A stretch of 53,792 nt of DNA from Candidatus Gastranaerophilales bacterium (lineage in GTDB: Bacteria; Cyanobacteriota; Vampirovibrionia; Gastranaerophilales; Gastranaerophilaceae): assembly GCA_944324475.1 (NCBI GenBank), contig CALUWK010000008.1:1-53792 (forward strand). Reading direction: 5' to 3'. Position numbers and translations under genes: made by a program. Below are positions 24,383 to 34,442 of the stretch, one piece after another. Position 1 is the first letter of the stretch, and every line of letters starts with the position of its first letter. The notes beneath the pieces are model-generated. The model made no database searches and had not been told where the DNA came from. It saw only the letters and a list, made by a program, of their open reading frames with translations.

Positions 24383-24870
24383 TGATGAAACAAATATTGA
24401 TAATTTTAACCATTATACTTTCGCTTAATTTTGTAACTTTTGCTAAAGATATAAATAATACAGACAATAATTCTTTCAAGCAGCAAAAGTACAGTGAATT
24501 TCAAATGCGACAAAAAAATTTTGATGCAATGCTGGATTCAAGACTGCACTTAACAGATGAACAAAAACAAAAGATAAATGAAAACAGAGTTCAATACAGA
24601 CAAGAATTGCAAAAAACAATAAAAAAAATGGAATATCTAGGTAAAAAAATAAAAAAAATATATCTGACAAAAACTTCCAAAATTCAAGCAGATATAGAAT
24701 CAACTCCTTTAAAACTTGAACTTGCAATGCTTAAACAAAAAGCAGACAAAATAAGAATAGAAAACAGAAAAAAATTTGAACAAATTCTTAACGACGACCA
24801 AAAAGCAGAATTTGAAAAAATCAAACAAGAATTTCATAACAAAAAAATAAAAAATAAAAATCGTAACTAA
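24382..24870 (+). CDS. Periplasmic CpxP/Spy-like (LTxxQ) protein
   Basis: A signal peptide (about 1-21, MMKQILIILTIILSLNFVTFA) is followed by a highly charged all-helical protein. The LTxxQ-type motif appears as LTDEQ at 57-61 and again as LNDDQ at 136-140, the two positions of the CpxP/Spy/CnrX fold. Members sense or buffer misfolded proteins or metals in the periplasm. There are only two histidines and one methionine-rich stretch, so metal sensing is not indicated. Translationally coupled to the sigma factor. Confidence 0.75.
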   Translation: MMKQILIILTIILSLNFVTFAKDINNTDNNSFKQQKYSEFQMRQKNFDAMLDSRLHLTDEQKQKINENRVQYRQELQKTIKKMEYLGKKIKKIYLTKTSKIQADIESTPLKLELAMLKQKADKIRIENRKKFEQILNDDQKAEFEKIKQEFHNKKIKNKNRN

Positions 24871-24872
24871 AT

Positions 24873-25256
24873 TTATTTTTTAGCAAAACACTTAATAAAA
24901 TTTGAATTCTTTATTCTATCTAAACACGAACTACAATTTTTACGAACGTTTGTAAAAATATTTTTATCTAAATTAGAAAAATATTTTTCTGCAACACCTT
25001 TTTTGCCTTTTATTAAACTAAAGACAGAAGCAGCGCTTAAAGCAAGTGCGCCAATCAAAATTGAAACCTTGGAAATATTTTCTTTTTGAGTTATATTTTT
25101 CTTCTCTTCATTTATAAAACTATCAAAATCATCTGCCTTATAATACCTTGTATCATATTGATTTCCAGTATTTATGTAGCCCATTAAAGAGCCGCCCATA
25201 CCGAGTAACTTGCGACCGCCAATATCAGCTACAGATTCAATATTATTGTTCACCAT
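24873..25256 (-). CDS. Membrane protein of unknown function (127 aa)
   Basis: Glycine-rich N-terminus (about 12-30, GGRKLLGMGGSLMGYINTG), an acidic/basic linker, one hydrophobic helix at about 65-82 (VSILIGALALSAASVFSLI), and a basic C-terminal part with four cysteines including NCSSC. No signal peptide cleavage site. No family recognised. It converges on the CpxP-like gene with a two-base gap. Confidence 0.5.
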   Translation of the reverse strand: MVNNNIESVADIGGRKLLGMGGSLMGYINTGNQYDTRYYKADDFDSFINEEKKNITQKENISKVSILIGALALSAASVFSLIKGKKGVAEKYFSNLDKNIFTNVRKNCSSCLDRIKNSNFIKCFAKK

Positions 25257-25322
25257 ATTTTAATAAAGTATTATTTTATTAAAAAATTGCCAATATAAAA
25301 GCTTTTTTGTTATAAAAATTAA

Positions 25323-26903
25323 ATGAAAAGAAATATCACTATTATTTCAATAATATTTTTAATTTTTACCATAATATTCTACGGCAAAACCGGAAACATG
25401 CTAATTGATTTTTCAAGAGAAGCATATATTCCATACCAAATTTTAAACAAAGAAAAACTAACCACAGATATATTTTTAATATATGGACCATTTGGATATA
25501 TTTTTAATTCAATTTTATACAAATTATTTAATGTAAACATTAATGTTTTAATTAATTTAAGTTACATTTTATCATTTTTTTCATTAATTATTTTTTACTT
25601 TATTTCTCAAAAATTTCTTGAAAAAAAAGAATCCGTAATTTTATCCATTCTTTTTATAAGTGCATCAATATTTTCAAATTCAACATTTTCATATACGCTG
25701 CCATACTCATATTCAACACTTTGGGCATATTTTGGTTCATATGTAGCATACTTTTTATACTTAAAAAATATGCAAAAAACATTATTTTTAACACTTGGCT
25801 TCATTGCAATAAACAAAATCGAGCTATTTATACCGCTTGCAATATTTTTTATTTCATTTGAGATTTTTGAAAAAAAATTAATAAACATAAAAAAAATATT
25901 TTTTATGTTTATTTTTCCCGCAATAATTACAATGTATTTTTTAATAGAAAAAATACCAATTAATAGCATATACACAAACCTCTTTTATATAAAAAAAATG
26001 ATTTCAACTAACGCCATAAATCACTTATATAAATCTATAGGGGTATATTTACAAAAAGAATATATATTGAATACTTCTATAATATTTCTAACAATAATAA
26101 CAATACTTACCTTATCTTATATTTTATATAAAAAAAAATACAAATATTTTTCTACAGCAATAATTTTTACAAGCCTATTATTTATTAATTTAAACAACCT
26201 TTTTAATTTAGTTATAATAGCAATATTTTTTATAAGTATATGCTTACATAAAAAACACAAACTAAATAAAATAGACCTAACATTAATAATCTTTTCAACA
26301 ATTCTTAATTTAAAATCAATAACAAAAATAAACCCATTATGCTACACAAATTTCGGATATATATTTGCCATTCTAACTCTATATGTACTTTTAAAAAAAA
26401 TTAGCGATAAAAAATGGCTATACAATTTCTTTCTAATTTTTACAATATTAATAACAATAATCAATTTTAAATACTATGCAAATAATCCAAAATTCAAAAC
26501 AAAAACCAACCAAAATATTCTGCTTAAAAAAAATGACAATGTATTATTTGATAAAACAAACGAATACATTTCAAAAAATATAAAACCAAATGAAAATTTT
26601 ATTGTTGTACCCGAAGGTCAACTTTTTAACCTAATACACAAAAAACCATGGAAATATTACAACTCAACTTTTACCCCACTAGACTTTGAAACTTTTGGAG
26701 AAGCAAACATTATAAAAAAACTAAAAGAAAATAAAACTGACTACATAATTTTTTACCCCAGAAACACTAAAGAATACGGAGCTCAAACAATTTGTTTTGA
26801 CTATGGAGTAAATTTTTGTACATATATTATGGATAATTATTATAGAGCAATTATAATAGAACATGGACACAAGGTACTAATATTTAAAATAAATGAAAAA
26901 TAA
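25323..26903 (+). CDS. Multi-pass membrane protein, GT-C glycosyltransferase-like
   Basis: 526 residues with about ten or more hydrophobic helices and a C-terminal extracytoplasmic domain of about 110 residues. An acidic DFSREAY motif in the first loop (about 29-35) followed by YGPFGYIFN recalls the Asp-containing first loop of ArnT/PMT-type GT-C enzymes, which move sugars from polyprenyl phosphates outside the membrane. Substrate unknown. The gene is especially AT-rich (runs of A/T, Ile/Lys/Asn-rich product), probably because of its hydrophobic composition. It overlaps rimO by 11 bases. O-antigen or protein glycosylation is inferred. Confidence 0.65.
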   Translation: MKRNITIISIIFLIFTIIFYGKTGNMLIDFSREAYIPYQILNKEKLTTDIFLIYGPFGYIFNSILYKLFNVNINVLINLSYILSFFSLIIFYFISQKFLEKKESVILSILFISASIFSNSTFSYTLPYSYSTLWAYFGSYVAYFLYLKNMQKTLFLTLGFIAINKIELFIPLAIFFISFEIFEKKLINIKKIFFMFIFPAIITMYFLIEKIPINSIYTNLFYIKKMISTNAINHLYKSIGVYLQKEYILNTSIIFLTIITILTLSYILYKKKYKYFSTAIIFTSLLFINLNNLFNLVIIAIFFISICLHKKHKLNKIDLTLIIFSTILNLKSITKINPLCYTNFGYIFAILTLYVLLKKISDKKWLYNFFLIFTILITIINFKYYANNPKFKTKTNQNILLKKNDNVLFDKTNEYISKNIKPNENFIVVPEGQLFNLIHKKPWKYYNSTFTPLDFETFGEANIIKKLKENKTDYIIFYPRNTKEYGAQTICFDYGVNFCTYIMDNYYRAIIIEHGHKVLIFKINEK

Positions 26904-28197
26904 AGAAACAATCGGAATATTACAATTTGGCTGCGCAAAAAATCTCATAGACCTTGAACTTATGCTAGGTATACTTGTTAAAAAAGGTTACAAATACAGT
27001 CTCGACTACGATAGCAAAAATATAAGAACCGTTATAATAAACACTTGTTCTTTTATAAATGATGCTGAAAAAGAAAGCATAAAAGCAATCATAAATATGA
27101 TTGAAAAAGGCAAAAGAATTATACTAACAGGGTGTCTGGTTCAAAAGTATAAAGAAGAATTAAAAAATCTGCTTCCCGAAGTTAAAAATTACATAGGAAC
27201 TTGCGATTATGAAAATATTGTGGAAGCAATTGAAAATAAAGAATATTATAATGTTTCAAATATACCAGAATATAATTACTGCGAAAACATTAAAAGAGAA
27301 CAAATTACAGTAGGTTCGTCAAGTTATATAAAAATTGCGGAAGGATGTTACTATAACTGCGGATATTGTGTTATACCCAATTTAAGAGGAAAATACAAAT
27401 CAAGAAAAATTGAAAATATAATAAATGAAGCACAAGAACTTGCAAACAAGGGAGTAAGTGAAGTAGTCTTAATTGCTCAAGATACGACAAGTTATGGTCT
27501 GGATTTATATCAAAAACCCATGCTTGCAACACTTTTAAAAGAATTAAACAAAATTGAAAATCTAAATTGGATAAGATTAATGTATGCATATCCGACAAAT
27601 TTTGACGAAGAATTAATGAAAACAATAAATAATCTAAATAAAGTAGTTAAATATATAGATATTCCTTTGCAACACTCAAATATAGAAGTATTAAAAAGAA
27701 TGAAAAGACCTGCGATTAATTATAGGGAATTTATAAAAAAAATAAGAAAAAATATAAAAAATGTAGCTATCAGAACAACATTTATAGTAGGCTATCCAGG
27801 AGAAACAGAAGAAGAATTTACAGATTTATATAACTTTATTAAGGATATGAAATTTGATAAAGTAGGAATCTTTACCTATTCAAGAGAGAAAAATACATAC
27901 GCATACAATCTTAAACCACAAATAAAACAAAGCATAAAAAACAAAAGAAAAAAAATATTAATGGAACTTCAAAAAAAAATTTCATTAAAAATTAATAAAA
28001 ACTACACAGAAAAAAATATTCAATGTATAATAGAAGAAATACATTCAAACAATATTGTTGTAGCAAGAAGCTATAAAGATGCACCTGAGGTGGATGGATT
28101 GGTATATATTAAAACAAAAAAATTTCTAACTCCCGGGGACATAGTAAATGTAAAAATTACTGATGCAACATGCTATGATTTATATGGAGTGATATAA
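26893..28197 (+). CDS. rimO: Ribosomal protein S12 methylthiotransferase
   Basis: Radical SAM enzyme that adds a methylthio group to an aspartate of ribosomal protein S12. N-terminal MTTase domain: FGCAKNLIDLELM with cysteines at the usual cluster positions (NTCSF, TGCLV). The radical SAM motif CYYNCGYC is near 155-162. A C-terminal TRAM-like domain follows from about 370. GCxKNxxDxE distinguishes RimO from MiaB. The length of 434 is normal. It overlaps the preceding membrane protein gene. Confidence 0.93.
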   Translation: MKNKETIGILQFGCAKNLIDLELMLGILVKKGYKYSLDYDSKNIRTVIINTCSFINDAEKESIKAIINMIEKGKRIILTGCLVQKYKEELKNLLPEVKNYIGTCDYENIVEAIENKEYYNVSNIPEYNYCENIKREQITVGSSSYIKIAEGCYYNCGYCVIPNLRGKYKSRKIENIINEAQELANKGVSEVVLIAQDTTSYGLDLYQKPMLATLLKELNKIENLNWIRLMYAYPTNFDEELMKTINNLNKVVKYIDIPLQHSNIEVLKRMKRPAINYREFIKKIRKNIKNVAIRTTFIVGYPGETEEEFTDLYNFIKDMKFDKVGIFTYSREKNTYAYNLKPQIKQSIKNKRKKILMELQKKISLKINKNYTEKNIQCIIEEIHSNNIVVARSYKDAPEVDGLVYIKTKKFLTPGDIVNVKITDATCYDLYGVI

Positions 28198-28241
28198 TTA
28201 AATAATAAACTTTTAAATATTTGTCTGTTCTAGGAATTGAT

Positions 28242-28640
28242 ATGAATAAAGAAATAAACAACAACCAACCTATAAATACTTCGCTTGCAATACTGCCAAT
28301 AAGCTCAGTTGCACAAGCTCTGAACATACATCAAAGAACCTTAAGAATATACGACAAAGAAGGAATTTTATCACCAAAAAGAACCGATAAAAACAGAAGA
28401 AATTACAGTATAGATGACTTGGAAAAAGCTAAATTAATTTTATTCTTAACGAGAAATTTAGCGCTAAATTTATCGGGTGTTAAAATAATTCTAAAAATTC
28501 TCGAAGAAAACAATATAGAACCAAAAAACTATATAAAATACATAGACAAAATTGCAAAAATGGCTAATATAAACACGAACGTGCAAGAAAATAACATAAA
28601 AAAAACTTCAAAAAGAGGTAGAAAATCTACCTTGAAATAG
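28242..28640 (+). CDS. MerR-family regulator, HspR-like
   Basis: A winged helix-turn-helix near the N-terminus reads ISSVAQALNIHQRTLRIYDK and EGILSPKRTDKNRRNYSIDD, then NLSGVKIILKILE, close to the HspR/GlnR subgroup. HspR represses dnaK-type heat-shock operons in actinobacteria and epsilonproteobacteria. No chaperone gene is next to it here. ATG at 28242 has AGGA 6 bases upstream and is chosen over a TTG at 28221. The basic tail (KKTSKRGRKSTLK) overlaps the convergent lipA gene by 14 bases. Confidence 0.8.
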   Translation: MNKEINNNQPINTSLAILPISSVAQALNIHQRTLRIYDKEGILSPKRTDKNRRNYSIDDLEKAKLILFLTRNLALNLSGVKIILKILEENNIEPKNYIKYIDKIAKMANINTNVQENNIKKTSKRGRKSTLK

Positions 28641-29502
28641 CTTGATAGGCTTCAAATGCCTTGTATGAACTTCTTGCAAGCGGATACACTACCGGATATA
28701 TGTCCGTCTCTGTGCTTATAAATTCTTCAATTATTTTATATTCCTCAAGAGTATAATACTTTTCAACCTCAAGATGTTTTTTAGACGGCTGAATATATTG
28801 GCCCACAGTTACAATATCTAAACCAACATTAGCTAAATCCAAAATCAAAGTCTTTAACTCGTCAAATGTTTCCCCAAGCCCCAACATAAAACCAGATTTT
28901 ATTTTTAAGCCACTTTTTTTCATATACGACAATACTTCTAAAGAACAATGATAATCCGCCATTTGACGAGCTATAGGATAAAGCCTTTTAACTGTTTCAA
29001 TATTATGATTAAAAACATTGGGACAAACATTTGCAATCCTACTTAAGGCAATTCTATCGCCCTTAAAATCGGGGGTCAATAGCTCAATTTTTACACCGTT
29101 ATTTAATTTCCTAACTTCATTAACAGTATTTACATAATGTATAGATCCAAAATCATGATTTTCTTTTAAATCATCTCTTGTAACAGAGGTTATAACACAA
29201 TATTTCAAACCAAGTTCAAACACTGCACGTGCAACATTATATGGTTCCTGCTCATCAATAGAAAGGGGTACTTTTTGTGAAATATTACAAAATGCACAAT
29301 TTCTACTACAAGTATCCCCGAGTATCAAAAAAGTTGCACTACCGCTATTATAACATTCACATTTATTTGGACATCTTGCGCTATCACAAACAGTATTTAA
29401 ATTATTTTTATTTAAAATCCTTCTTACCTTTTTATATTCATTGTCATCAACAGACGCAATTTTAGTCTTTAAATATTCAGGTAAACGATTTTTAACCAAC
29501 AT
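28627..29502 (-). CDS. lipA: Lipoyl synthase
   Basis: Radical SAM enzyme that inserts sulfur into octanoyl groups on lipoate-dependent proteins. The auxiliary cluster motif is CDSARCPNKCEC (near 38-49). The SAM motif is CSRNCAFC, followed by the TSVTRDDL and ELLTPDFKGD motifs. The length of 291 is typical. It is the last gene of a run with lpd; its start overlaps the lpd stop by 11 bases, a sensible pairing because Lpd reoxidises lipoyl groups. Confidence 0.94.
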   Translation of the reverse strand: MLVKNRLPEYLKTKIASVDDNEYKKVRRILNKNNLNTVCDSARCPNKCECYNSGSATFLILGDTCSRNCAFCNISQKVPLSIDEQEPYNVARAVFELGLKYCVITSVTRDDLKENHDFGSIHYVNTVNEVRKLNNGVKIELLTPDFKGDRIALSRIANVCPNVFNHNIETVKRLYPIARQMADYHCSLEVLSYMKKSGLKIKSGFMLGLGETFDELKTLILDLANVGLDIVTVGQYIQPSKKHLEVEKYYTLEEYKIIEEFISTETDIYPVVYPLARSSYKAFEAYQAISR

Positions 29503-30811
29503 TTCTTAATGCCTCTTTTATTAGTTCACTATAGGAAGGGTGAGGAAAAACCATCTTTTTAATATCATCTATTATAACATTATTATCAATAAAATAAGAT
29601 AATAAAGTAATTAAAGAAGATGCTTCCGGACAAACCAAATGAGCACCCTTAATTATATTATCTTTAATAATAAGTTTAATAAAACCACTTGAAGCTTCAT
29701 CACACCATGATTTTGCTATTGAAGATAACAAAACCTTAGATATAATATAGCCATCCTTATTACCAATATCTTGCTCAATCATTCCAACTGATGCAATTTC
29801 TGGAGTTAAGTAAATAACAGAAGGAATACTTTTAGTCACATTCATTTTACTTTTTTTTAATATTACATCCATAACACAAACGGCCTGAAAAGTAGCATTG
29901 TGAGCAAGCATTGTGCCACCAGTCGCATCACCTATTACAAATAAATTATCAAAATCAGTTCTAAAATCATCATAAATATTTAATTTATAATTTTCCTTAC
30001 AACCTAAAACACTAATTTTAGGCAAATTAACTTTTCTGCCTGCAGCAACAAGAATAATATCAGAACAAAATTTCTTACCCGATTTCAAAACAATTTCTCC
30101 ATCAATGTAACTTTGAATAAAATCATTTTTATAAAAATCAATACCACATTCCCTCAAAACGCGCTCTATTCTCTTTTGGATATCTATATCAAGCAATGGA
30201 GCGACAAAAGGAGCTTTTTCAACTAAAGATACAGAAGAACCTAAAAAAGAAAAAACTTGCGCCCATTCTAATCCCACAGCACCACTTCCAACAATAGTAA
30301 TCGATTTAGGTATCTGATTTAAATTAAAAAGATCATCCGATGAAATAATACATTTATTGTCAAATCTTAAATTTGAGAGTTCAATAGGTTTTGAACCACT
30401 TGAAATAATAATATTTTTTGCCTTATATACGTTATCATCACAAACAATAACAATCTCATTATCATCGATAAATAGCTCAGCATGAGATTTAACAAGAGTA
30501 ATATTTTTAGATAAGCCAGAATTCAAAATTTTTAGAAATTTCGAAACAATATTGTCTTTTCTTTTTAACATTAATTCGAAATTTATATCAGGTTCTTTAA
30601 TTAAATTAATACCTAATTTTGACGAATTAGATATTTCCTTATAAACTTTTGCACAATGAATTAAAGACTTAGTCGGAACACAACCAACATTCAAACAAGT
30701 TCCGCCAAGCTCATTTTCTTCAAAAGCAATAACATTCATTTTATTTTTAAGGGCTATATTCACTACTTCTAAGCCCGCAGGACCAAGTCCGATAACAGCT
30801 AAATCAAACAT
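29492..30811 (-). CDS. lpd: Dihydrolipoamide dehydrogenase
   Basis: E3 component of 2-oxoacid dehydrogenases or the glycine cleavage system. FAD-binding GLGPAGLEV is at the N-terminus. The redox disulfide is in GGTCLNVGCVPTKS, the NAD-binding motif is VGSGAVGLEWAQ, and the C-terminal catalytic pair is HPSYSE. The length of 439 is slightly short but complete. Lies between the HI0933-like gene and lipA on one transcript. The E1/E2 partners are not in the window. Confidence 0.9.
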   Translation of the reverse strand: MFDLAVIGLGPAGLEVVNIALKNKMNVIAFEENELGGTCLNVGCVPTKSLIHCAKVYKEISNSSKLGINLIKEPDINFELMLKRKDNIVSKFLKILNSGLSKNITLVKSHAELFIDDNEIVIVCDDNVYKAKNIIISSGSKPIELSNLRFDNKCIISSDDLFNLNQIPKSITIVGSGAVGLEWAQVFSFLGSSVSLVEKAPFVAPLLDIDIQKRIERVLRECGIDFYKNDFIQSYIDGEIVLKSGKKFCSDIILVAAGRKVNLPKISVLGCKENYKLNIYDDFRTDFDNLFVIGDATGGTMLAHNATFQAVCVMDVILKKSKMNVTKSIPSVIYLTPEIASVGMIEQDIGNKDGYIISKVLLSSIAKSWCDEASSGFIKLIIKDNIIKGAHLVCPEASSLITLLSYFIDNNVIIDDIKKMVFPHPSYSELIKEALRNVG

Positions 30812-30825
30812 AAAAACTCCAATAA

Positions 30826-31941
30826 TTATTTCTTTATTATAGAACTTACCACATCAAATGCAACACAATAAGCACTCGACCAACAATTTTGTAAATTAAA
30901 ACCTCCACAAAAGCCGTCAATATCTAATATTTCTCCACAAAACCACAAATTATCTTTTATTCTTGATTTACAATTCTTATCCAACTCGCAAAGATTAACT
31001 CCACCAGCTCTGACAATTTCTCCAAAAGACGAAGTTGAAATAACTTTTAAACTTAAGTTTGAATAGTTAATAACAGTTGATTTAGGTATTTCACACGCAT
31101 TTTTATCAAATTCAAGAACCAATTTTTTAGCTAAAGAACGTGGAATAAAATTGCATAAAAGATTACCTATTGATTTTTTTGGAAACTTTTTAACAAGTTC
31201 CAATAACTCATTTTCGTCAAATAATTTTATTTTAATATCATAAGGAAATTTTCTATAAGCATTAAGCGAAGAAATTTTAAATATCAAAGGACCAGAAACA
31301 CCATTTCTTGTAAAAATAAAATCACCATCAAGAGATTTAACGCTAACCCCCTCTAATGAAAAATTATTTTCAACAATTAAAGGGCAAAGAGCTTTTTTGA
31401 AATCGACCAAACTATGTCCAAAGCCTTTTATAATTTTATCTGTATTTCTAGACCCGCAACATACAATTATTTTATTATAAGAGCACAATTCAGATGAATT
31501 ATAAATTTCTTTTTTTATAAATTTTGCATTTTTAAAAGAGCGAAGAGCATCAAGCATCTTGTTTCGAACATCTGAAGCACTTTGTGACACAGGAAAGACT
31601 CTTTTGTCATCCTCAACATAAGTTTTTACTCCAATTGAATTAAAAAAATCTAAAGTTTCAAAAATGAAGTGTTTGAAAAAAACAGAATATAAAAACTTCT
31701 CACCTCTGGGATAATTAGAAGCAAATTCTTTTATATCAGGAATATAATTGGTTATATTACAACGTCCGTTCCCTGTCTTTAAGATAGTTTTCAAAGGTTC
31801 ATCTTTATCAAATATCTCTATAAAAAAATCAGAATAATTATTTTTTTTAAACAAATTTAAAATAGATAAAGCGCAGTATACACCGCTCGGTCCTGCACCA
31901 ACAATAGCTATCTTATTGCTTTTTGGGGATAATTGTACCAT
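30826..31941 (-). CDS. HI0933/YhiN-family flavoprotein
   Basis: FAD-binding oxidoreductase of unknown substrate. Seen: IAIVGAGPSGVYCA at the N-terminus, KTGNGRCNITN (the family-specific motif after the first strand), VFPVSQSASDVRNKM, and the C-terminal AGGVNLCELD and CGEILDIDGFCGGFNLQ stretches. ATG at 31941 is chosen because family similarity begins there; GGAGG lies 12 bases upstream, and an ATG at 31953 directly follows it. The start is inside the end of folK. Confidence 0.85.
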   Translation of the reverse strand: MVQLSPKSNKIAIVGAGPSGVYCALSILNLFKKNNYSDFFIEIFDKDEPLKTILKTGNGRCNITNYIPDIKEFASNYPRGEKFLYSVFFKHFIFETLDFFNSIGVKTYVEDDKRVFPVSQSASDVRNKMLDALRSFKNAKFIKKEIYNSSELCSYNKIIVCCGSRNTDKIIKGFGHSLVDFKKALCPLIVENNFSLEGVSVKSLDGDFIFTRNGVSGPLIFKISSLNAYRKFPYDIKIKLFDENELLELVKKFPKKSIGNLLCNFIPRSLAKKLVLEFDKNACEIPKSTVINYSNLSLKVISTSSFGEIVRAGGVNLCELDKNCKSRIKDNLWFCGEILDIDGFCGGFNLQNCWSSAYCVAFDVVSSIIKK

Positions 31942-32428
31942 ACAGAAAAACATCCTCCGGAAATTCAAGATCATCATATAACTCTGAAATAGTTTTTTTA
32001 AAAACAGGATGCAATAAATCAGATTTAACCTCTAACATAGGTACCAAGACAAATGCGCGCTTATGCATAAAAGGATGGGGAACAAACAAAACATTTTCAA
32101 TAGAAATAACTTCATCATCATACATTAAAATATCAATATCAATTTGTCTATTTGACCATCTTTTTTCAGAATCTCTATTTCTGCCAAGCTGTTTTTCAAC
32201 ATTTTGACAGACTTTAAGCAATTCCAATGGAGAAAGATTAGTATCTATGGCAACTGCAGCGTTTACAAACCAATTCAAATTTTTATCCCCCCATGGCTCA
32301 GTCTCATAAAAAGAAGATGATTTTACAATCTTAATCATATTAGTCATGCTCAAAAGACTGACTGCTTGTTGAATATTTGCAAGTCTGTCACCCACATTAG
32401 AACCCAAGGAAAGAAAAACTCTTGCCAT
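31913..32428 (-). CDS. folK: 2-amino-4-hydroxy-6-hydroxymethyldihydropteridine diphosphokinase
   Basis: Transfers diphosphate from ATP to hydroxymethyl-dihydropterin, giving the substrate for FolP. Seen: LSLGSNVGDR (residues 6-15), FYETEPWG, and the signature RWSNRQIDIDILMYDDE with the two catalytic aspartates, then VPHPFMHKRAFVL. The length of 171 is normal. First gene of the folK-HI0933-lpd-lipA run, divergent from ftsH. Confidence 0.94.
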   Translation of the reverse strand: MARVFLSLGSNVGDRLANIQQAVSLLSMTNMIKIVKSSSFYETEPWGDKNLNWFVNAAVAIDTNLSPLELLKVCQNVEKQLGRNRDSEKRWSNRQIDIDILMYDDEVISIENVLFVPHPFMHKRAFVLVPMLEVKSDLLHPVFKKTISELYDDLEFPEDVFLYGTIIPKKQ

Positions 32429-32454
32429 TTAATTTTTATATCCCATTAACATAA

Positions 32455-32483
32455 TTAACATTTTATAATTCTTTTGTTATAAT
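32455..32483 (+). promoter_or_regulatory. Sigma-70 promoter of ftsH
   Basis: TTAACA (32455-32460), exactly 17 bases, TATAAT (32478-32483), 35 bases before the start codon. Confidence 0.65.
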
Positions 32484-32518
32484 ATCAATATATTAATATC
32501 AGCTATAAAGAGGAGTTT

Positions 32519-34432
32519 ATGAACAAAAATCAATCAACCGGCATAATAATTATCGTCGCAATTATTTTAATTGCGCTTTTATCAATAGCTTTTGAAGGAC
32601 CGGCAACATCAACAACTGAAATTTCGTACAGTCAATTTTTAAATAAAGTTCAACTTGAACAAATAGAAAGCGTTACAATAGCAAAAGATACATTAACGGC
32701 AATTCCAAAGGAACAAAAAACAACTCAACAACAAACAAAAGAAATTCAAAGCAAAAACACGGTTAATGAAAACCCGATGCTCATAAACAATAAAATTTCA
32801 CAAAAAACACCAAAAATGCAATATAAAGTTCAAATACCTTACAACGACGAAGAATTGTATGAACTCTTAAAAGAAAAAAATGTGGAGATAAATATATCTA
32901 AGCCCCAAGACGGTTCATGGATGAGCATGGTCGGCTCAGTAATTATTCCAATTATTTTTATCACAATAATGATTGTACTGATACTAAAAGGAATTCAGCA
33001 AACAGGTTCATCTGCGCTCAATTTCGGAAAATCAAAAGCAAAAATGCTAGCAGATGACAAAATAAAAATAACTTTTAAGGATGTCGCAGGAATAGATGAA
33101 GAAAGACAAGAGCTTGAAGAAATAGTCGACTTCCTAAAAAATAGCGAAAAATATACAAAATTAGGAGCAAAAATTCCAAAGGGAGTACTTTTAGTAGGTG
33201 CACCAGGAACAGGTAAAACATTAATGGCAAAAGCTGTTGCAGGAGAAGCCGGAGTACCGTTTTTTTCAATTTCCGGTTCAGACTTTGTAGAAATGTTCGT
33301 TGGTGTTGGCGCAAGTCGTGTAAGAGACTTGTTTGAACAGGCAAAAAAACATCAACCTTGTATGATTTTTATTGATGAAATAGACGCAGTAGGACGCCAA
33401 AGAGGAGCAGGCATGGGAGGCGGACATGACGAAAGAGAACAAACATTAAATCAACTGCTTGTTGAAATGGATGGTTTTGACGAAAATACAAATATAATAG
33501 TTATTGCAGCCACAAATAGACCCGACATTTTAGATAGCGCTCTACTTCGTCCGGGTAGATTTGACAGACAAATCTACGTCAATGAACCCGATGTAAAAGG
33601 AAGAGAAGAAATTTTAAAAGTCCATGCAAAGAACAAAAAATTAGCAGATGACGTTGATTTAAAAGCTCTAGCTAAAAGAGTTCCGGGGTTTACGGGTGCC
33701 GATCTTAAAAATCTTTTGAATGAAGCAGCACTTTTGGCTGCAAGAAACGATGGCGAAAATATTACAATGAAGGATATTGATAAATCAATAGATAGAGTCA
33801 TAGCTGGTATAGAAAAGAAATCGACAGTTCTAACTCAAGAAGACAAAGAAAGAACAAGCTATCATGAAGCAGGTCATGCGGTTATTTTAAAGATGCTTGA
33901 AGACTGTGAAGAAGTACAAAAAATCTCTATTATTCCAAGAGGTAGAGCCTTAGGACTAACTTGGTACACACCAAAAGACGATTCAAAGCACCAAACAAAA
34001 AGAAAATTATTAGCACATATAACGGATTTATTAGGTGGTAGAGTCGCAGAAGAATTAATATACGGCGATAACATTTCAACGGGCGCATCAAATGATATGC
34101 AAAGGGCAACAAAATTAGCCAGAAACATGGTAACCCAATGGGGAATGAGCGAAAAAATGGGTAATATGACTTATGGCGAACCGCATGAGCATGTATTTAT
34201 GGGCAGAGATTTTGGTCAAACTAAGGATTACTCTGATCAAGTTGCTTACGAACTTGATCTTGAAATTAAAAAGATTATTGATGAAAAATACGAACTTGCT
34301 AAAAAAATTCTAACTGAAAATATGGATATACTAAAAGAATTAGCTATGTCACTGCTTGAACATGAAACAATTAATGCAGATGAATTTGATGTAATAATTG
34401 AGAAAGTAAAAGAAAGAAGAAATCAAGCATAA
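32519..34432 (+). CDS. ftsH: ATP-dependent zinc metalloprotease FtsH
   Basis: Membrane-anchored AAA+ protease that degrades misfolded membrane proteins and regulators. Two membrane helices (about 7-25 and 138-158) flank a periplasmic Gln/Thr-rich loop. Then come the AAA domain with [21 protein letters not shown] and the SRH region, and the zinc protease HEAGH. The length of 637 is standard. GAGGAG precedes the ATG. The next gene converges with a 10-base gap and no hairpin. Confidence 0.97.
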   Translation: MNKNQSTGIIIIVAIILIALLSIAFEGPATSTTEISYSQFLNKVQLEQIESVTIAKDTLTAIPKEQKTTQQQTKEIQSKNTVNENPMLINNKISQKTPKMQYKVQIPYNDEELYELLKEKNVEINISKPQDGSWMSMVGSVIIPIIFITIMIVLILKGIQQTGSSALNFGKSKAKMLADDKIKITFKDVAGIDEERQELEEIVDFLKNSEKYTKLGAKIPKGVLLVGAPGTGKTLMAKAVAGEAGVPFFSISGSDFVEMFVGVGASRVRDLFEQAKKHQPCMIFIDEIDAVGRQRGAGMGGGHDEREQTLNQLLVEMDGFDENTNIIVIAATNRPDILDSALLRPGRFDRQIYVNEPDVKGREEILKVHAKNKKLADDVDLKALAKRVPGFTGADLKNLLNEAALLAARNDGENITMKDIDKSIDRVIAGIEKKSTVLTQEDKERTSYHEAGHAVILKMLEDCEEVQKISIIPRGRALGLTWYTPKDDSKHQTKRKLLAHITDLLGGRVAEELIYGDNISTGASNDMQRATKLARNMVTQWGMSEKMGNMTYGEPHEHVFMGRDFGQTKDYSDQVAYELDLEIKKIIDEKYELAKKILTENMDILKELAMSLLEHETINADEFDVIIEKVKERRNQA

Positions 34433-34442
34433 TAAAAACAAT

